Both the position numbers and the translations under genes were made by a program. A model generated the notes under the pieces. It made no database searches. It worked only from the letters and a program-made list of their open reading frames with translations, and was not told the DNA's origin. This document shows, in pieces, positions 10,801 through 17,188 of a DNA stretch of 23,737 nt. The DNA comes from Streptococcus sp. DTU_2020_1001019_1_SI_AUS_MUR_006. GTDB taxonomy: Bacteria; Bacillota; Bacilli; Lactobacillales; Streptococcaceae. The stretch spans positions 1 through 23,737 of the forward strand of contig NZ_CP135437.1 in assembly GCF_032340315.1 (NCBI RefSeq). The letters are read 5' to 3'. Within the stretch, counting starts at the first letter, position 1. Each line of letters starts with the position of its first letter.

Positions 10801-11380
10801 CGCTATGAACTTTGCCTTTAACACCTTTACCAACGGAGCAGGTAGTGTGTCTCCTAAGAAGGCTCCTAAGGCTGATGTGGTGACGACGAAGCCGAAATCA
10901 GGGGATGTACCGATCACGAGACCACGCAAAGATGTAACCCCTGTTCAGCAACTAGCATTGCCTGGGCCGACTAGTAAACCACTTGCCTTGCCAGCACCAT
11001 CAGATAAAATATCACAAATTAATCCCTACAACATTAGGTTTAGTCAAAGTTCTGTTAATGGAGCCGATTCTATACAATCTAGTATGATATCTAATGGTTG
11101 GAAAGGAGATGCAATTGATGTTGTGAATATGCCTGATGGTAAGTTAACAACTATTGATAATACAAGGGTTATAGCTGCTAGAGGAGCTGGGATTGCTGCT
11201 ACGGCTAGAGTACATCAATATACGGATCCTCTTCCAGAACAATTTATAGATAGACTTACAACTCCTGCTGGTACACCTTCAACTTGGGGAGAAGCAGTTC
11301 AGTTACGTGTTGGTAAGCAAAAATCATCTTTTCGAACCTTGAATCCATACGGTTCGTACGACTTAGAACGGAGGAATTAA
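4865..11380 (+). CDS. Rhs toxin, C-terminal part: YD shell, core and toxin tip 1
   Basis: This is the 3' part of the frameshifted Rhs gene. The GTG at 4865 overlaps the upstream TGA (GTGA) but has no clear ribosome site, so it is probably not a true start. YD repeats fill about 1,600 residues and would form the hollow Rhs shell. The Rhs core (YLRARYYDSQGG to PVNYTDPSGHF, around residues 1635-1681) carries the P-x4-D-P-x-G motif at which classical Rhs proteins cut off their tip. Then come six 11-residue linker repeats (1697-1760), a conserved block ending in KHVC, a hydrophobic Gly/Ala-rich pretoxin segment (about 1845-1996), a Pro-rich spacer and a 126-residue toxin tip (2046-2171). The tip contains FSQSSVNG, IDVVNMPDGKL and IDNTRV (DNTR at 2098-2101), resembling ParB-like toxin domains. 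The tip DNA is much more AT-rich than the shell. Confidence 0.85.
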   Translation: MTNEAGQTTRYTYDSNGNTLTETRFDGAVKTSSYDEKNHLLSLTDFSGASTAHTYDANGNLIQTTLPDGSKITYTVDQQGRILSTTDAAGHTTSFAYQGANLVSLTNPLGGVSTFTYNAHNQVTSITNPLGGTKTFTYDAEGRKLSEKDADGVGTSHTFDKAGQVTAVTEGNGNTTTFTYDGFGRKVGASNGEGGTYSYTYDGVGNQLSVTDAEGHATSYTYDSKGRFLTETNASGQMTTVTRDALGRIITRTNEAGNSSSLTYDDRNNAVKTITDALGQVTQNTYDAAGNVTSVSYPIGTKAETTYDIMGRVLSYTDEAGQTVTYTYDSVGNKLSETKQKKTTSYTYDASGNVTGVTYPDGSSVSYVLDAMGNILSMTDALGKETTYEYSKAGRLIATTNALGHRTSMTYDANGNQNSLTDAAGYTASTTYTGQNQVSSITDGLGNVTKMAYNQMEQLTELTDALGGKTQYTYNELGYPTQVTDANGNVTKMTYTSTAQLEEVTLPDGTTVRQEYDALDRLIKQTHSSGLVTEYSYDAANRVVNKKDNQDLNETYTYDKAGNRLALTNSLGEVTQYSYNSDNQLTKVVYADKTSETFTYDVMGNVASSTDQEGKTKTYHYDQNGNLLKTVDHLKRETKYSYDALNRVVTESDADGNTSTYEYDVLGNLSKMTDANGHSSSYGYDANKKLVLYTDPNGQATAFKYDPLGRIIETVAPTGSKQSFSYDALGNRLSETSGEGHTTTYSYDSMNRVSSKKRPTGGEDQYAYDATGSLAKETDANGHSTNYVNDLYGRVTKRTLPNEAAYTYAYDALGRLTKQTGPQGLSKTYSYDVSGNLVQETDQSDRSNHYSYDKVGRLLTAKNALDLETKYSYDEAGNLAKLTKPSGATTTFDYTTLDQLKTIKTPTGRTVESSYDPVGQVTKRTINGKRETTYTYDPNGNLLEETNPLGQVTKRTYDSLNRLTSESDTAGQWTKYGYDHDNHLTKITDEAGGVASMTYDANGNLTSVTSGSKRVKTYTYDLKDQLLTATQGSGEKASTSSYTYDSVGNVTSVTNGNGKVTSYSYDQLSNLVERMTSLGDKETYTYNVNNQLEKVTKSDGKTISYDYNKLDQLLKVEYSEKQDGQVLYTYDADGRRVSMSDLTGTSQYATNEEGEITGVRQGDGSLIQYEYDAYGNISKMIYPDGSTVSYTYDELDRLTSVTDVKGQKTSYSYNPAGDLTEVNRGDGTKSFLTYDKAHRLTELRHMDKQDKLISSYGYEYDDGGYIAKETIKQDGETLVHTYTYDTLGQVENMTVSDGAGKELSKLSYTYDLAGNKLTSSETVDGKESQTHFTYDDHNRLTKLEGPDGTITYTYDKNGNRIASEKNSEKLDYIYDTENRLLAIKDKKGLLMAALYDGDDNRVFTASRKEGKNTYQLFQRKPKDTKSGRKSPYTAPSGEENSLFWYGFSQNVLQALSTLPQTVGSIWHSIFDDVSRAYHQKVAKDRATKEGIVVNPPELGNLPGQGEVTYASQVQDVLIPYTTREDTYNYYEERNYVNDVNREHTEVLETYDHDGKARETYSYGKGRASYLNNQTGDSYNYLTNQSGSVTGLTKDGQAVASSSYNLYGARKTSTDTTGNPFAYNGEARDDTELDYLRARYYDSQGGTFLTEDSYPGEDTDPLSQNSYSYVQNNPVNYTDPSGHFWNSIKKGWNYVKSGVNWAGRQISRGVNWAGRQISRGVSWANTQFNRASNWVGRQIDRGVNWVSTQVNRASNWIGRQWNKVQTTYNSARDYVQTKYQQAAAQIEAKRQQVVRSAYALATGLSSSPTIREGKNLLRNWGTALQNTLKHVCTTAERIKNQVVDFVRNVDWKKVAVTAGAIGVGIALTVATGGLGAPVAMAIGGAASGAIISGYDAYSSGQRGWELVGSIAKGAGTGAISGLIGGQLMGAGAGLATNVTQNIGNQAVRQVAKIGVESAVETAIDTGIDLATGNKITGQTVAMNFAFNTFTNGAGSVSPKKAPKADVVTTKPKSGDVPITRPRKDVTPVQQLALPGPTSKPLALPAPSDKISQINPYNIRFSQSSVNGADSIQSSMISNGWKGDAIDVVNMPDGKLTTIDNTRVIAARGAGIAATARVHQYTDPLPEQFIDRLTTPAGTPSTWGEAVQLRVGKQKSSFRTLNPYGSYDLERRN
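9953..10150 (+). repeat. 33-bp coding repeat, linker type A, module 1
   Basis: Six tandem units of 33 bp encode 11 residues each, for example GVNWAGRQISR, GVNWAGRQISR, GVSWANTQFNR, ASNWVGRQIDR. Trp is fixed at position 4 and Arg usually at positions 7 and 11. The block sits between the Rhs core (DPSGHF) and the conserved WNKVQT block. An amphipathic helical (hendecad) linker between shell and toxin is likely. Confidence 0.85.
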
Positions 11381-11383
11381 TTC

Positions 11384-11722
11384 ATGCCATTTACATTTAA
11401 TCATTCTTTTTTTTCCTATCCACAACAATTAAAAGATTTAGTTTCTAAAGGTATCGTTGATTTTGGTGTTTGGTACTTGATGAACGATGAAGAAACGGTT
11501 AGGAGATTTAGAGGTCTTCAAACAAGATATCCTGAGCGAACATTATATCCATTTGCAAGGAGAGGTGATAATGATGATATCGCCTGTTTTGAAGATGTTG
11601 ATAGTACTCTAGTGCATATAATTCATGACTTTGCTGATTCAGGATGGGAACAAAGGGAAGTTCTACCTAATATTGATGCATGGTTAGAATACATTGAGGA
11701 GTGTAATCTTCAAGACGGATAA
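11384..11722 (+). CDS. Putative immunity protein for toxin tip 1
   Basis: The product is a 112-residue soluble acidic protein. It starts 3 bases after the toxin stop, and GGAGG (11370-11374) lies inside the toxin's last codons, 9 bases before the ATG. This tight toxin-immunity layout is the main evidence for its role: it should bind and neutralise toxin tip 1 in the producing cell. The central segment LYPFARRGDNDDIACFE followed by HIIHDFADSGWEQRE resembles short SMI1/KNR4 (SUKH)-type immunity proteins, but I am not certain of the family. There is no signal peptide or membrane segment, so it is cytoplasmic. Confidence 0.7.
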   Translation: MPFTFNHSFFSYPQQLKDLVSKGIVDFGVWYLMNDEETVRRFRGLQTRYPERTLYPFARRGDNDDIACFEDVDSTLVHIIHDFADSGWEQREVLPNIDAWLEYIEECNLQDG

Positions 11723-11748
11723 TAATTTAAGAATTATTTGAGCTATAA

Positions 11749-11925
11749 GAATATTATTCCAATTTAGACCTGTTTTGGATATACAAGAATAGCGTACATA
11801 TAGGATTTTATGATTTAAAGTCAGAAATAGAAGTCACTATTACTGAAATTCTGCAATAAGTTACCGTCAAAGAACATTTAGACCTCATTACCCAGATTAC
11901 AGGCGGAGTGGGATTTGAGAACTAA
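11749..11925 (+). pseudogene. Relic of a small gene, possibly an old immunity gene
   Basis: One frame reads 58 codons to TAA at 11923-11925 with a single internal stop (TAA 11857-11859). It contains NLDLFWIYKNSVHIGFYDLK, then after the stop VTVKEHLDLITQ and ending GGVGFEN. It has no start codon or ribosome site and lies between the module 1 immunity gene and the terminator. It looks like the 3' end of a lost gene, most likely the immunity gene of a displaced toxin. The call is tentative because short open frames also arise by chance. Confidence 0.4.
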
Positions 11926-11940
11926 GAAAAAATAATTACA

Positions 11941-11980
11941 AAGTGAAGTTGAGATGATGCGGTCTCAACTTCATTTTCAA
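11941..11980 (+). terminator. Terminator after module 1
   Basis: GAAGTTGAGA (11945-11954) pairs perfectly with TCTCAACTTC (11963-11972) around an eight-base loop. The stem can extend to about 14 pairs and is followed by a short T-run (ATTTTC). It separates the main Rhs operon from orphan module 2, whose Rhs homology begins about 45 bases further on. Confidence 0.7.
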
Positions 11981-12021
11981 ATAGTAAGCAAAATAGTGAG
12001 GTTTAACTTAAGATAATGTGT

Positions 12022-14868
12022 AGGTGGAGTGACTCAGTATGCCTATGACGCTACAGGTAGCTTGGCAAAAGAAACAGATGCCAACGGTCATAGCACCAAC
12101 TATGTCAATGACCTTTATGGTCGTGTGACCAAACGCACCTTACCAAATGAGGCAGCTTATACCTACGCCTATGATGCCTTGGGCCGTCTCACTAAGCAAA
12201 CAGGTCCACAGGGGCTATCAAAAACCTATAGCTATGATGTGTCTGGAAACTTGGTGAAAGAGACAGACCAATCCGACCGAAGCAATCACTATAGCTATGA
12301 CAAGGTTGGTCGTCTCTTAACGGCTAAGAACGCCCTTGACCTTGAAACCAAGTATAGCTACGATGAAGCGGGGAATCTAGCCAAACTGACCAAGCCGTCC
12401 GGTGCTACAACCACCTTTGACTATACGACCCTCGATCAACTAAAAACGATCAAAACGCCAACTGGTCGAACAGTGGAGTCAAGCTATGACCCAGTCGGTC
12501 AGGTGACCAAACGAACTATCAATGGTAAGCGCGAAACGACCTATACCTATGATCCGAATGGCAATCTCCTTGAGGAGACGAATCCTCTCGGTCAAGTAAC
12601 CAAGCGGACCTATGATAGCCTCAATCGCCTCACCTCAGAAAGCGATACGGCAGGCCAGTGGACTAAGTATGGCTATGACCACGATAATCATCTCACGAAG
12701 ATTACAGATGAGGCTGGTGGCGTCGCAAGCATGACCTATGATGCCAATGGCAACCTCACCAGTGTCACATCCGGAAGCAAGCGTGTCAAGACCTACACCT
12801 ACGACCTAAAGGATCAGTTGCTTACAGCGACACAAGGAAGTGGAGAGAAGGCTTCCACCTCTAGCTATACCTACGACAGTGTGGGCAATGTCACTTCGGT
12901 CACGAATGGAAATGGCAAGGTCACAAGCTACAGCTATGACCAGCTTTCCAATCTAGTGGAACGCATGACCAGTCTTGGAGATAAGGAGACCTATACCTAT
13001 AATGTCAATAACCAGCTCGAAAAAGTAACCAAGTCCGATGGGAAAACTATCAGCTATGATTACAACAAGCTGGATCAACTGCTCAAGGTGGAGTACTCTG
13101 AAAAGCAAGATGGTCAAGTCCTCTATACTTATGATGCGGATGGCCGTCGGGTGTCTATGAGTGATCTGACAGGAACTAGTCAGTACGCGACCAACGAAGA
13201 AGGCGAGATCACGGGTGTTCGTCAGGGAGATGGTAGCCTGATCCAGTATGAGTATGATGCCTATGGCAATATCTCGAAGATGATTTACCCAGATGGCAGT
13301 ACAGTCTCTTACACTTATGATGAACTGGATCGTCTCACTTCTGTGACAGATGTTAAGGGACAAAAGACCAGCTATAGCTACAACCCAGCAGGGGATCTGA
13401 CGGATGTTGTTCGGGGAGATGGAACCAAGAGTTTCTTGACCTATGACAAGGCTCACCGTCTCACCGAACTCCGTCATATGGACAAGCAGGACAAACTCAT
13501 CTCTAGCTACGGCTATGAGTATGATGATGGTGGCTACATTGCCAAAGAAACCATCAAGCAGGATGGCGAAACCCTAGTCCATACCTACACCTACGATACT
13601 CTGGGTCAAGTGGAAAACATGACGGTATCGGATGGAGCTGGTAAGGAACTTTCCAAGCTCTCCTACACCTATGACCTTGCCGGCAATAAACTGACCAGCA
13701 CCGAGACAGTTGATGGCAAGGAGAACCAGACACACTTTACCTACGATGACCATAACCGCTTGACCAAACTAGAAGGTCCAGATGGCACTATCACCTATAC
13801 CTACGACAAGAATGGCAATCGCATCGCTTCTGAGAAGAATTCAGAGAAGCTAGACTATATCTACGACACAGAGAATCGCTTGCTTGCGATCAAGGACAAG
13901 AAGGGCCTTCTCATGGCTGCACTTTACGACGGGGATGATAATCGTGTCTTCACTGCCAGTCGCAAGGAAGGCAAAAATACCTATCAACTCTTCCAACGCA
14001 AACCTAAGGAAGATCAATCTGGTGATCGGGCATCGCATGCAGGTAGAGGCAAGTCAGGTCGTAAGTCGCCATATACAGCCCCAAGTGGGGAAGAAAACTC
14101 CCTCTTCTGGTATGGCTTTAGCCAGAATGTCCTCCAAGCCCTATCCACCCTACCACAGACAGTAGGAAGCATCTGGCACAGCATCTTTGACGATGTGTCG
14201 AGAGCCTATCACCAGAAAGTGGCTAAGGATCGAGCAACTAAGGAAGGGATCGTGGTCAATCCACCAGAACTCGGTAACTTACCTGGACAGGGAGAAGTAA
14301 CCTATGCCAGTCAGGTTCAGGATGTCCTGATTCCTTATACCACACGAGAGGACACCTACAACTACTACGAGGAACGCAACTATGTCAACGATGTCAATCG
14401 TGAACATACAGAAGTCCTTGAAACCTATGATCATGATGGCAAGGCTCGTGAGACCTATAGTTATGGTAAGGGTCGAGCTAGCTACCTCAACAACCAAACA
14501 GATGACAGCTACAACTACTTGACTAACCAGTCAGGTTCTGTGACAGGATTGACCAAGGATGGGCAAACCGTCGCATCAACTAGCTATAACCTCTATGGCG
14601 CAAGAAAGACAAGCACAGACACAACGGGTCAGCCATTTGCCTATAATGGCGAAGCTCGTGACGATACTGGACTTGACTATTTACGAGCAAGGTATTATGA
14701 TAGTCAGGGAGGTACTTTCTTAACCGAGGATAGTTATCCAGGTGAGGTGACGGATCCTCTCAGCCAGAACCGTTACAGCTATGTGCAGAACAACCCCGTC
14801 AACTATACAGACCCGAGTGGGCACTTCTGGAACAGTATCAAAAAAGGCTGGAACTATGTTAAAAAGAC
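12022..14868 (+). repeat. Long direct repeat of the main Rhs gene (module 2 arm)
   Basis: This segment repeats 7144-9948 of the main gene with only scattered differences, apart from the extra 36 bases near 14010-14060. Parts are repeated again in module 3 (17059-18445, matching 8602-9952) and module 4 (20677-21002, matching 9621-9946). These direct repeats would be efficient substrates for homologous recombination between modules and the full-length gene. Confidence 0.9.
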
Positions 14869-16120
14869 AGCCTCTAATGCATGGAATGGTGTAAAACGAG
14901 TCGCTTCTAATACCTGGAATACGGTGAAACGAGTGGCCTCAAACACCTGGAATGGTGTGAAGAGTGTCGCCTCCAAAGCTTGGAATACGACCAAGAGTGC
15001 TTTCAACTATGCGACTAACTGGATTAGCACCCAATACAATCGTGCGGTTAATTGGGGTAGTCGACAGTGGAATAAAGTTCAAACGGCTTACAATAGTGCC
15101 AGTGACTATGTACAACATCAATATCAACTAGTGGCAGCACAGATAGAAGCTAAGCGCCAACAAGTGGTTCGATCTGCCTATGCGATAGCTACAGGCATCA
15201 AGTCTTCGCCAACAATCCGAGAAGGTCTAAATCTATATCGGAATTGGAATACGGCATTAGAAAACACATTGAAACATGTCTGTGATCCAAAAACGACCGG
15301 TGCCTCCGATAAGGGAGAAAATAAAGTTCCATCTGTCGCAGACTTTAGAAAGTATGAAGATGCGGCAAGACATGGACTTAGACCGGATCAGAAAGAGCGA
15401 ATTGATAAAATGACATTGGAGGAGTATCTAAAGGCTCCCCCAATGACTCCTGAGGAAAATGCCTATGCATCTAATGTAAAATTTGCGAAGTTTAACCAAG
15501 AAAATAAAGCTACACTTCCAACTATAGCAGCTGAATTAATAGGCTGGAATAATGGAGAACGTTTAGTTACAGGGAAAGATCCACTAACGGGCGAAGATGC
15601 AAATCGTTGGGCGGCAGGTGCAGAGTTAGCTGTTGATATTGCAAGTAATTTCTTTCCTATAGCTAAGGCTGGCAAATTAAGGAAACTTGAGAAAGCACTT
15701 GATGCAGTAGACGCAGTCAATGATGTTTCGAAAGCTACGAAGACAGCTGATAAAGCATCAGATGTTGCTCGTGTGGCAGATAAAGTAGATGATGTTAAAG
15801 ATGGGACAAGGGCTCTAACTAGTGAAGAAATTGCTGATAAATTTGTTTCGGGAATGGAAGATATTTCAGGAAAAAGTGGAACGAAAAACTTTAAATCACA
15901 TGGAGGCTATAATAAAGCAATTGAAGATTTCAATTCATTACCCTTAGAAAATGTAACGGAAATTAATACTTCATTTGGTAAAGGGTATAGGGGTACTTTA
16001 GATGATGGAACAAAGGTTGTTGTTAGACCTGGAAGTACAAGTGATTTAGGAACAACACTGGAATTCCAAATAAAGCAATCAAAAGGAGGGGTTTCATATG
16101 AAATTAGATATGGAGACTAA
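12029..16120 (+). CDS. Orphan Rhs module 2: 5'-truncated Rhs with toxin tip 2
   Basis: The open frame is 1,363 codons long and starts inside the YD region. Homology to the main gene begins at 12022 (matching 7144) and continues to about 14868 (matching 9948), with one 36-base insertion near 14010-14060. It has no signal peptide, N-terminal domains or clear ribosome site (the GTG at 12029 touches AGGTGGA), so it is probably a silent donor cassette rather than an expressed gene. After the core (PVNYTDPSG, about residue 928) it has linker type B, then a soluble pretoxin of the PT-TG kind (about 1087-1258, with VTGKDPLTGEDANRW and DIASNFFPIAKAGK), then a 105-residue tip (1259-1363). The tip ends DDGTKVVVRPGS, TTLEF, YEIRYGD. 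Such tails are common in RNase-type polymorphic toxins, but the family is not assigned. Confidence 0.8.
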   Translation: MTQYAYDATGSLAKETDANGHSTNYVNDLYGRVTKRTLPNEAAYTYAYDALGRLTKQTGPQGLSKTYSYDVSGNLVKETDQSDRSNHYSYDKVGRLLTAKNALDLETKYSYDEAGNLAKLTKPSGATTTFDYTTLDQLKTIKTPTGRTVESSYDPVGQVTKRTINGKRETTYTYDPNGNLLEETNPLGQVTKRTYDSLNRLTSESDTAGQWTKYGYDHDNHLTKITDEAGGVASMTYDANGNLTSVTSGSKRVKTYTYDLKDQLLTATQGSGEKASTSSYTYDSVGNVTSVTNGNGKVTSYSYDQLSNLVERMTSLGDKETYTYNVNNQLEKVTKSDGKTISYDYNKLDQLLKVEYSEKQDGQVLYTYDADGRRVSMSDLTGTSQYATNEEGEITGVRQGDGSLIQYEYDAYGNISKMIYPDGSTVSYTYDELDRLTSVTDVKGQKTSYSYNPAGDLTDVVRGDGTKSFLTYDKAHRLTELRHMDKQDKLISSYGYEYDDGGYIAKETIKQDGETLVHTYTYDTLGQVENMTVSDGAGKELSKLSYTYDLAGNKLTSTETVDGKENQTHFTYDDHNRLTKLEGPDGTITYTYDKNGNRIASEKNSEKLDYIYDTENRLLAIKDKKGLLMAALYDGDDNRVFTASRKEGKNTYQLFQRKPKEDQSGDRASHAGRGKSGRKSPYTAPSGEENSLFWYGFSQNVLQALSTLPQTVGSIWHSIFDDVSRAYHQKVAKDRATKEGIVVNPPELGNLPGQGEVTYASQVQDVLIPYTTREDTYNYYEERNYVNDVNREHTEVLETYDHDGKARETYSYGKGRASYLNNQTDDSYNYLTNQSGSVTGLTKDGQTVASTSYNLYGARKTSTDTTGQPFAYNGEARDDTGLDYLRARYYDSQGGTFLTEDSYPGEVTDPLSQNRYSYVQNNPVNYTDPSGHFWNSIKKGWNYVKKTASNAWNGVKRVASNTWNTVKRVASNTWNGVKSVASKAWNTTKSAFNYATNWISTQYNRAVNWGSRQWNKVQTAYNSASDYVQHQYQLVAAQIEAKRQQVVRSAYAIATGIKSSPTIREGLNLYRNWNTALENTLKHVCDPKTTGASDKGENKVPSVADFRKYEDAARHGLRPDQKERIDKMTLEEYLKAPPMTPEENAYASNVKFAKFNQENKATLPTIAAELIGWNNGERLVTGKDPLTGEDANRWAAGAELAVDIASNFFPIAKAGKLRKLEKALDAVDAVNDVSKATKTADKASDVARVADKVDDVKDGTRALTSEEIADKFVSGMEDISGKSGTKNFKSHGGYNKAIEDFNSLPLENVTEINTSFGKGYRGTLDDGTKVVVRPGSTSDLGTTLEFQIKQSKGGVSYEIRYGD
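14861..15067 (+). repeat. 33-bp coding repeat, linker type B, module 2
   Basis: About six full units of 11 residues plus a partial one: KKTASNAWNGV, KRVASNTWNTV, KRVASNTWNGV, KSVASKAWNTT, KSAFNYATNWI, STQYNRAVNWG. It keeps the period and Trp phase of linker type A but has a different sequence, and its last units drift towards type A. It has one more unit than the type B linker of module 4. Confidence 0.8.
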
Positions 16121-16523
16121 AAATGAAGAATGGGTAGAAGTCTTTAAAGGTTTGATTTCTGTAGATAACTATAGGTTAAAAGTCTTGTTGACAAATTTGT
16201 CAGATGGTCAAGAAATTAGGCTGATTGGAGAGCAAAACCGTTTTAAATTATCATGTATTTATTATGATGAAGCACGAGTCTTTAGCAGGGAATTGTATTT
16301 ATCTGCAATTCTAGATAAAGAGATGTTTACAAAATTTGAAAAAAATAATTTTCAAAATGTCATTTACGAAGTCAAGAATAGTCAATTAGTGAGAAAACTG
16401 GAATACACATCATATTATGATCTAGGAACTTTGCATTCACGACATTATATAATCATAACTCAAGATAGTGTAGTGGAGATTCTTGTTTCTGCAAATTTGA
16501 AATTAGATATCAGCCAATACTAG
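16098..16523 (+). CDS. Putative immunity protein 2a for toxin tip 2
   Basis: The product is a 141-residue soluble protein. The ATG lies 8 bases after AAAGGAGG and overlaps the end of the toxin frame by 23 bases, the closest coupling in the locus, so it is most likely the cognate immunity protein. I do not recognise a family. The C-terminal part (NVIYEVKNSQL, then HSRHYIIITQDSVVEILV) resembles the same region of the next gene, so the two are tandem paralogues. There is no signal peptide or membrane helix. Confidence 0.65.
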   Translation: MKLDMETKNEEWVEVFKGLISVDNYRLKVLLTNLSDGQEIRLIGEQNRFKLSCIYYDEARVFSRELYLSAILDKEMFTKFEKNNFQNVIYEVKNSQLVRKLEYTSYYDLGTLHSRHYIIITQDSVVEILVSANLKLDISQY

Positions 16524-16592
16524 AAAATTTGCTAATCAAACATGTACATGACTTTAGTACAATTATCGGAAAATAGAACTTGGAGAAATGAT

Positions 16593-16970
16593 ATGGAAAA
16601 ATGGACGAAAATTAAACCGGACTTTATTCCTTTTGGCGACTATGGTATTGAGATAAATATAGATGGGGACACTCTAATTGTCTACTTGGAAGATTCAGAA
16701 AAATTTAAATTTACCTTTACAAAGATCTGGGCTTTCCGAACAGTCCAGGAAAGTTTAGAATTAAGAGATAAATACTGGGAACAAGGATTGGCAGAGAACA
16801 GACCACTTTATCTGACCAACTATATCTATGAGGTCGAGAATACAGAGTTTGGTGATTTGGTCGCTTCTGCAAATATAGCTAATAAAAAGCTTCATCACTA
16901 TTTCATAATGTCGACAGAATATTTAGTGGATATTCTATCTGAAAATGATGTAAAAGTGGAGAAAATATAA
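16593..16970 (+). CDS. Putative immunity protein 2b, paralogue of 2a
   Basis: I place the start at the ATG at 16593 (125 residues, MEKWTKIKPDF) because GGAG (16582-16585) lies 7 bases before it. An in-frame ATG at 16542 has no ribosome site. NYIYEVENTEF and KLHHYFIMSTEYLVDIL align with the matching segments of the preceding gene. It may be a second immunity gene giving cross-protection, or an orphan whose toxin was lost during recombination. The family is not recognised. Terminator-like stem-loops follow within 50 bases. Confidence 0.6.
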   Translation: MEKWTKIKPDFIPFGDYGIEINIDGDTLIVYLEDSEKFKFTFTKIWAFRTVQESLELRDKYWEQGLAENRPLYLTNYIYEVENTEFGDLVASANIANKKLHHYFIMSTEYLVDILSENDVKVEKI

Positions 16971-17011
16971 ATTACTTTCACAAAGACAATTTGTGACTTG
17001 GTTCAATTTCT

Positions 17012-17046
17012 AACTAGGGGAAAATTTCCCCTAGTTTATTTTATAT
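17012..17046 (+). terminator. Terminator after module 2
   Basis: AACTAGGGGAAA (17012-17023) and TTTCCCCTAGTT (17025-17036) form a perfect 12-bp inverted repeat around one base, followed by TATTTTATATT. A weaker stem (TCACAAA/TTTGTGA) lies just upstream at 16978-16996. Module 3 Rhs homology begins about 13 bases after this terminator. Confidence 0.8.
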
Positions 17047-17188
17047 TAGTCTCACAGTAGACAAGCAGGACAAACTCATCTCCAGCTACGGCTATGAGTA
17101 TGATGATGGTGGCTACATTGCCAAAGAAACCATCAAGCAGGATGGCGAAACCCTAGTCCATACCTACACTTACGATACTCTGGGTCAA

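Noticed and set aside
1761..11380. Sorting signal in the Rhs protein for the adjacent sortase
   Set aside because: Candidates such as LPKESP and LPAPS lack the LPXTG or NPQTN pattern, and no hydrophobic C-terminal anchor with a charged tail follows any of them.
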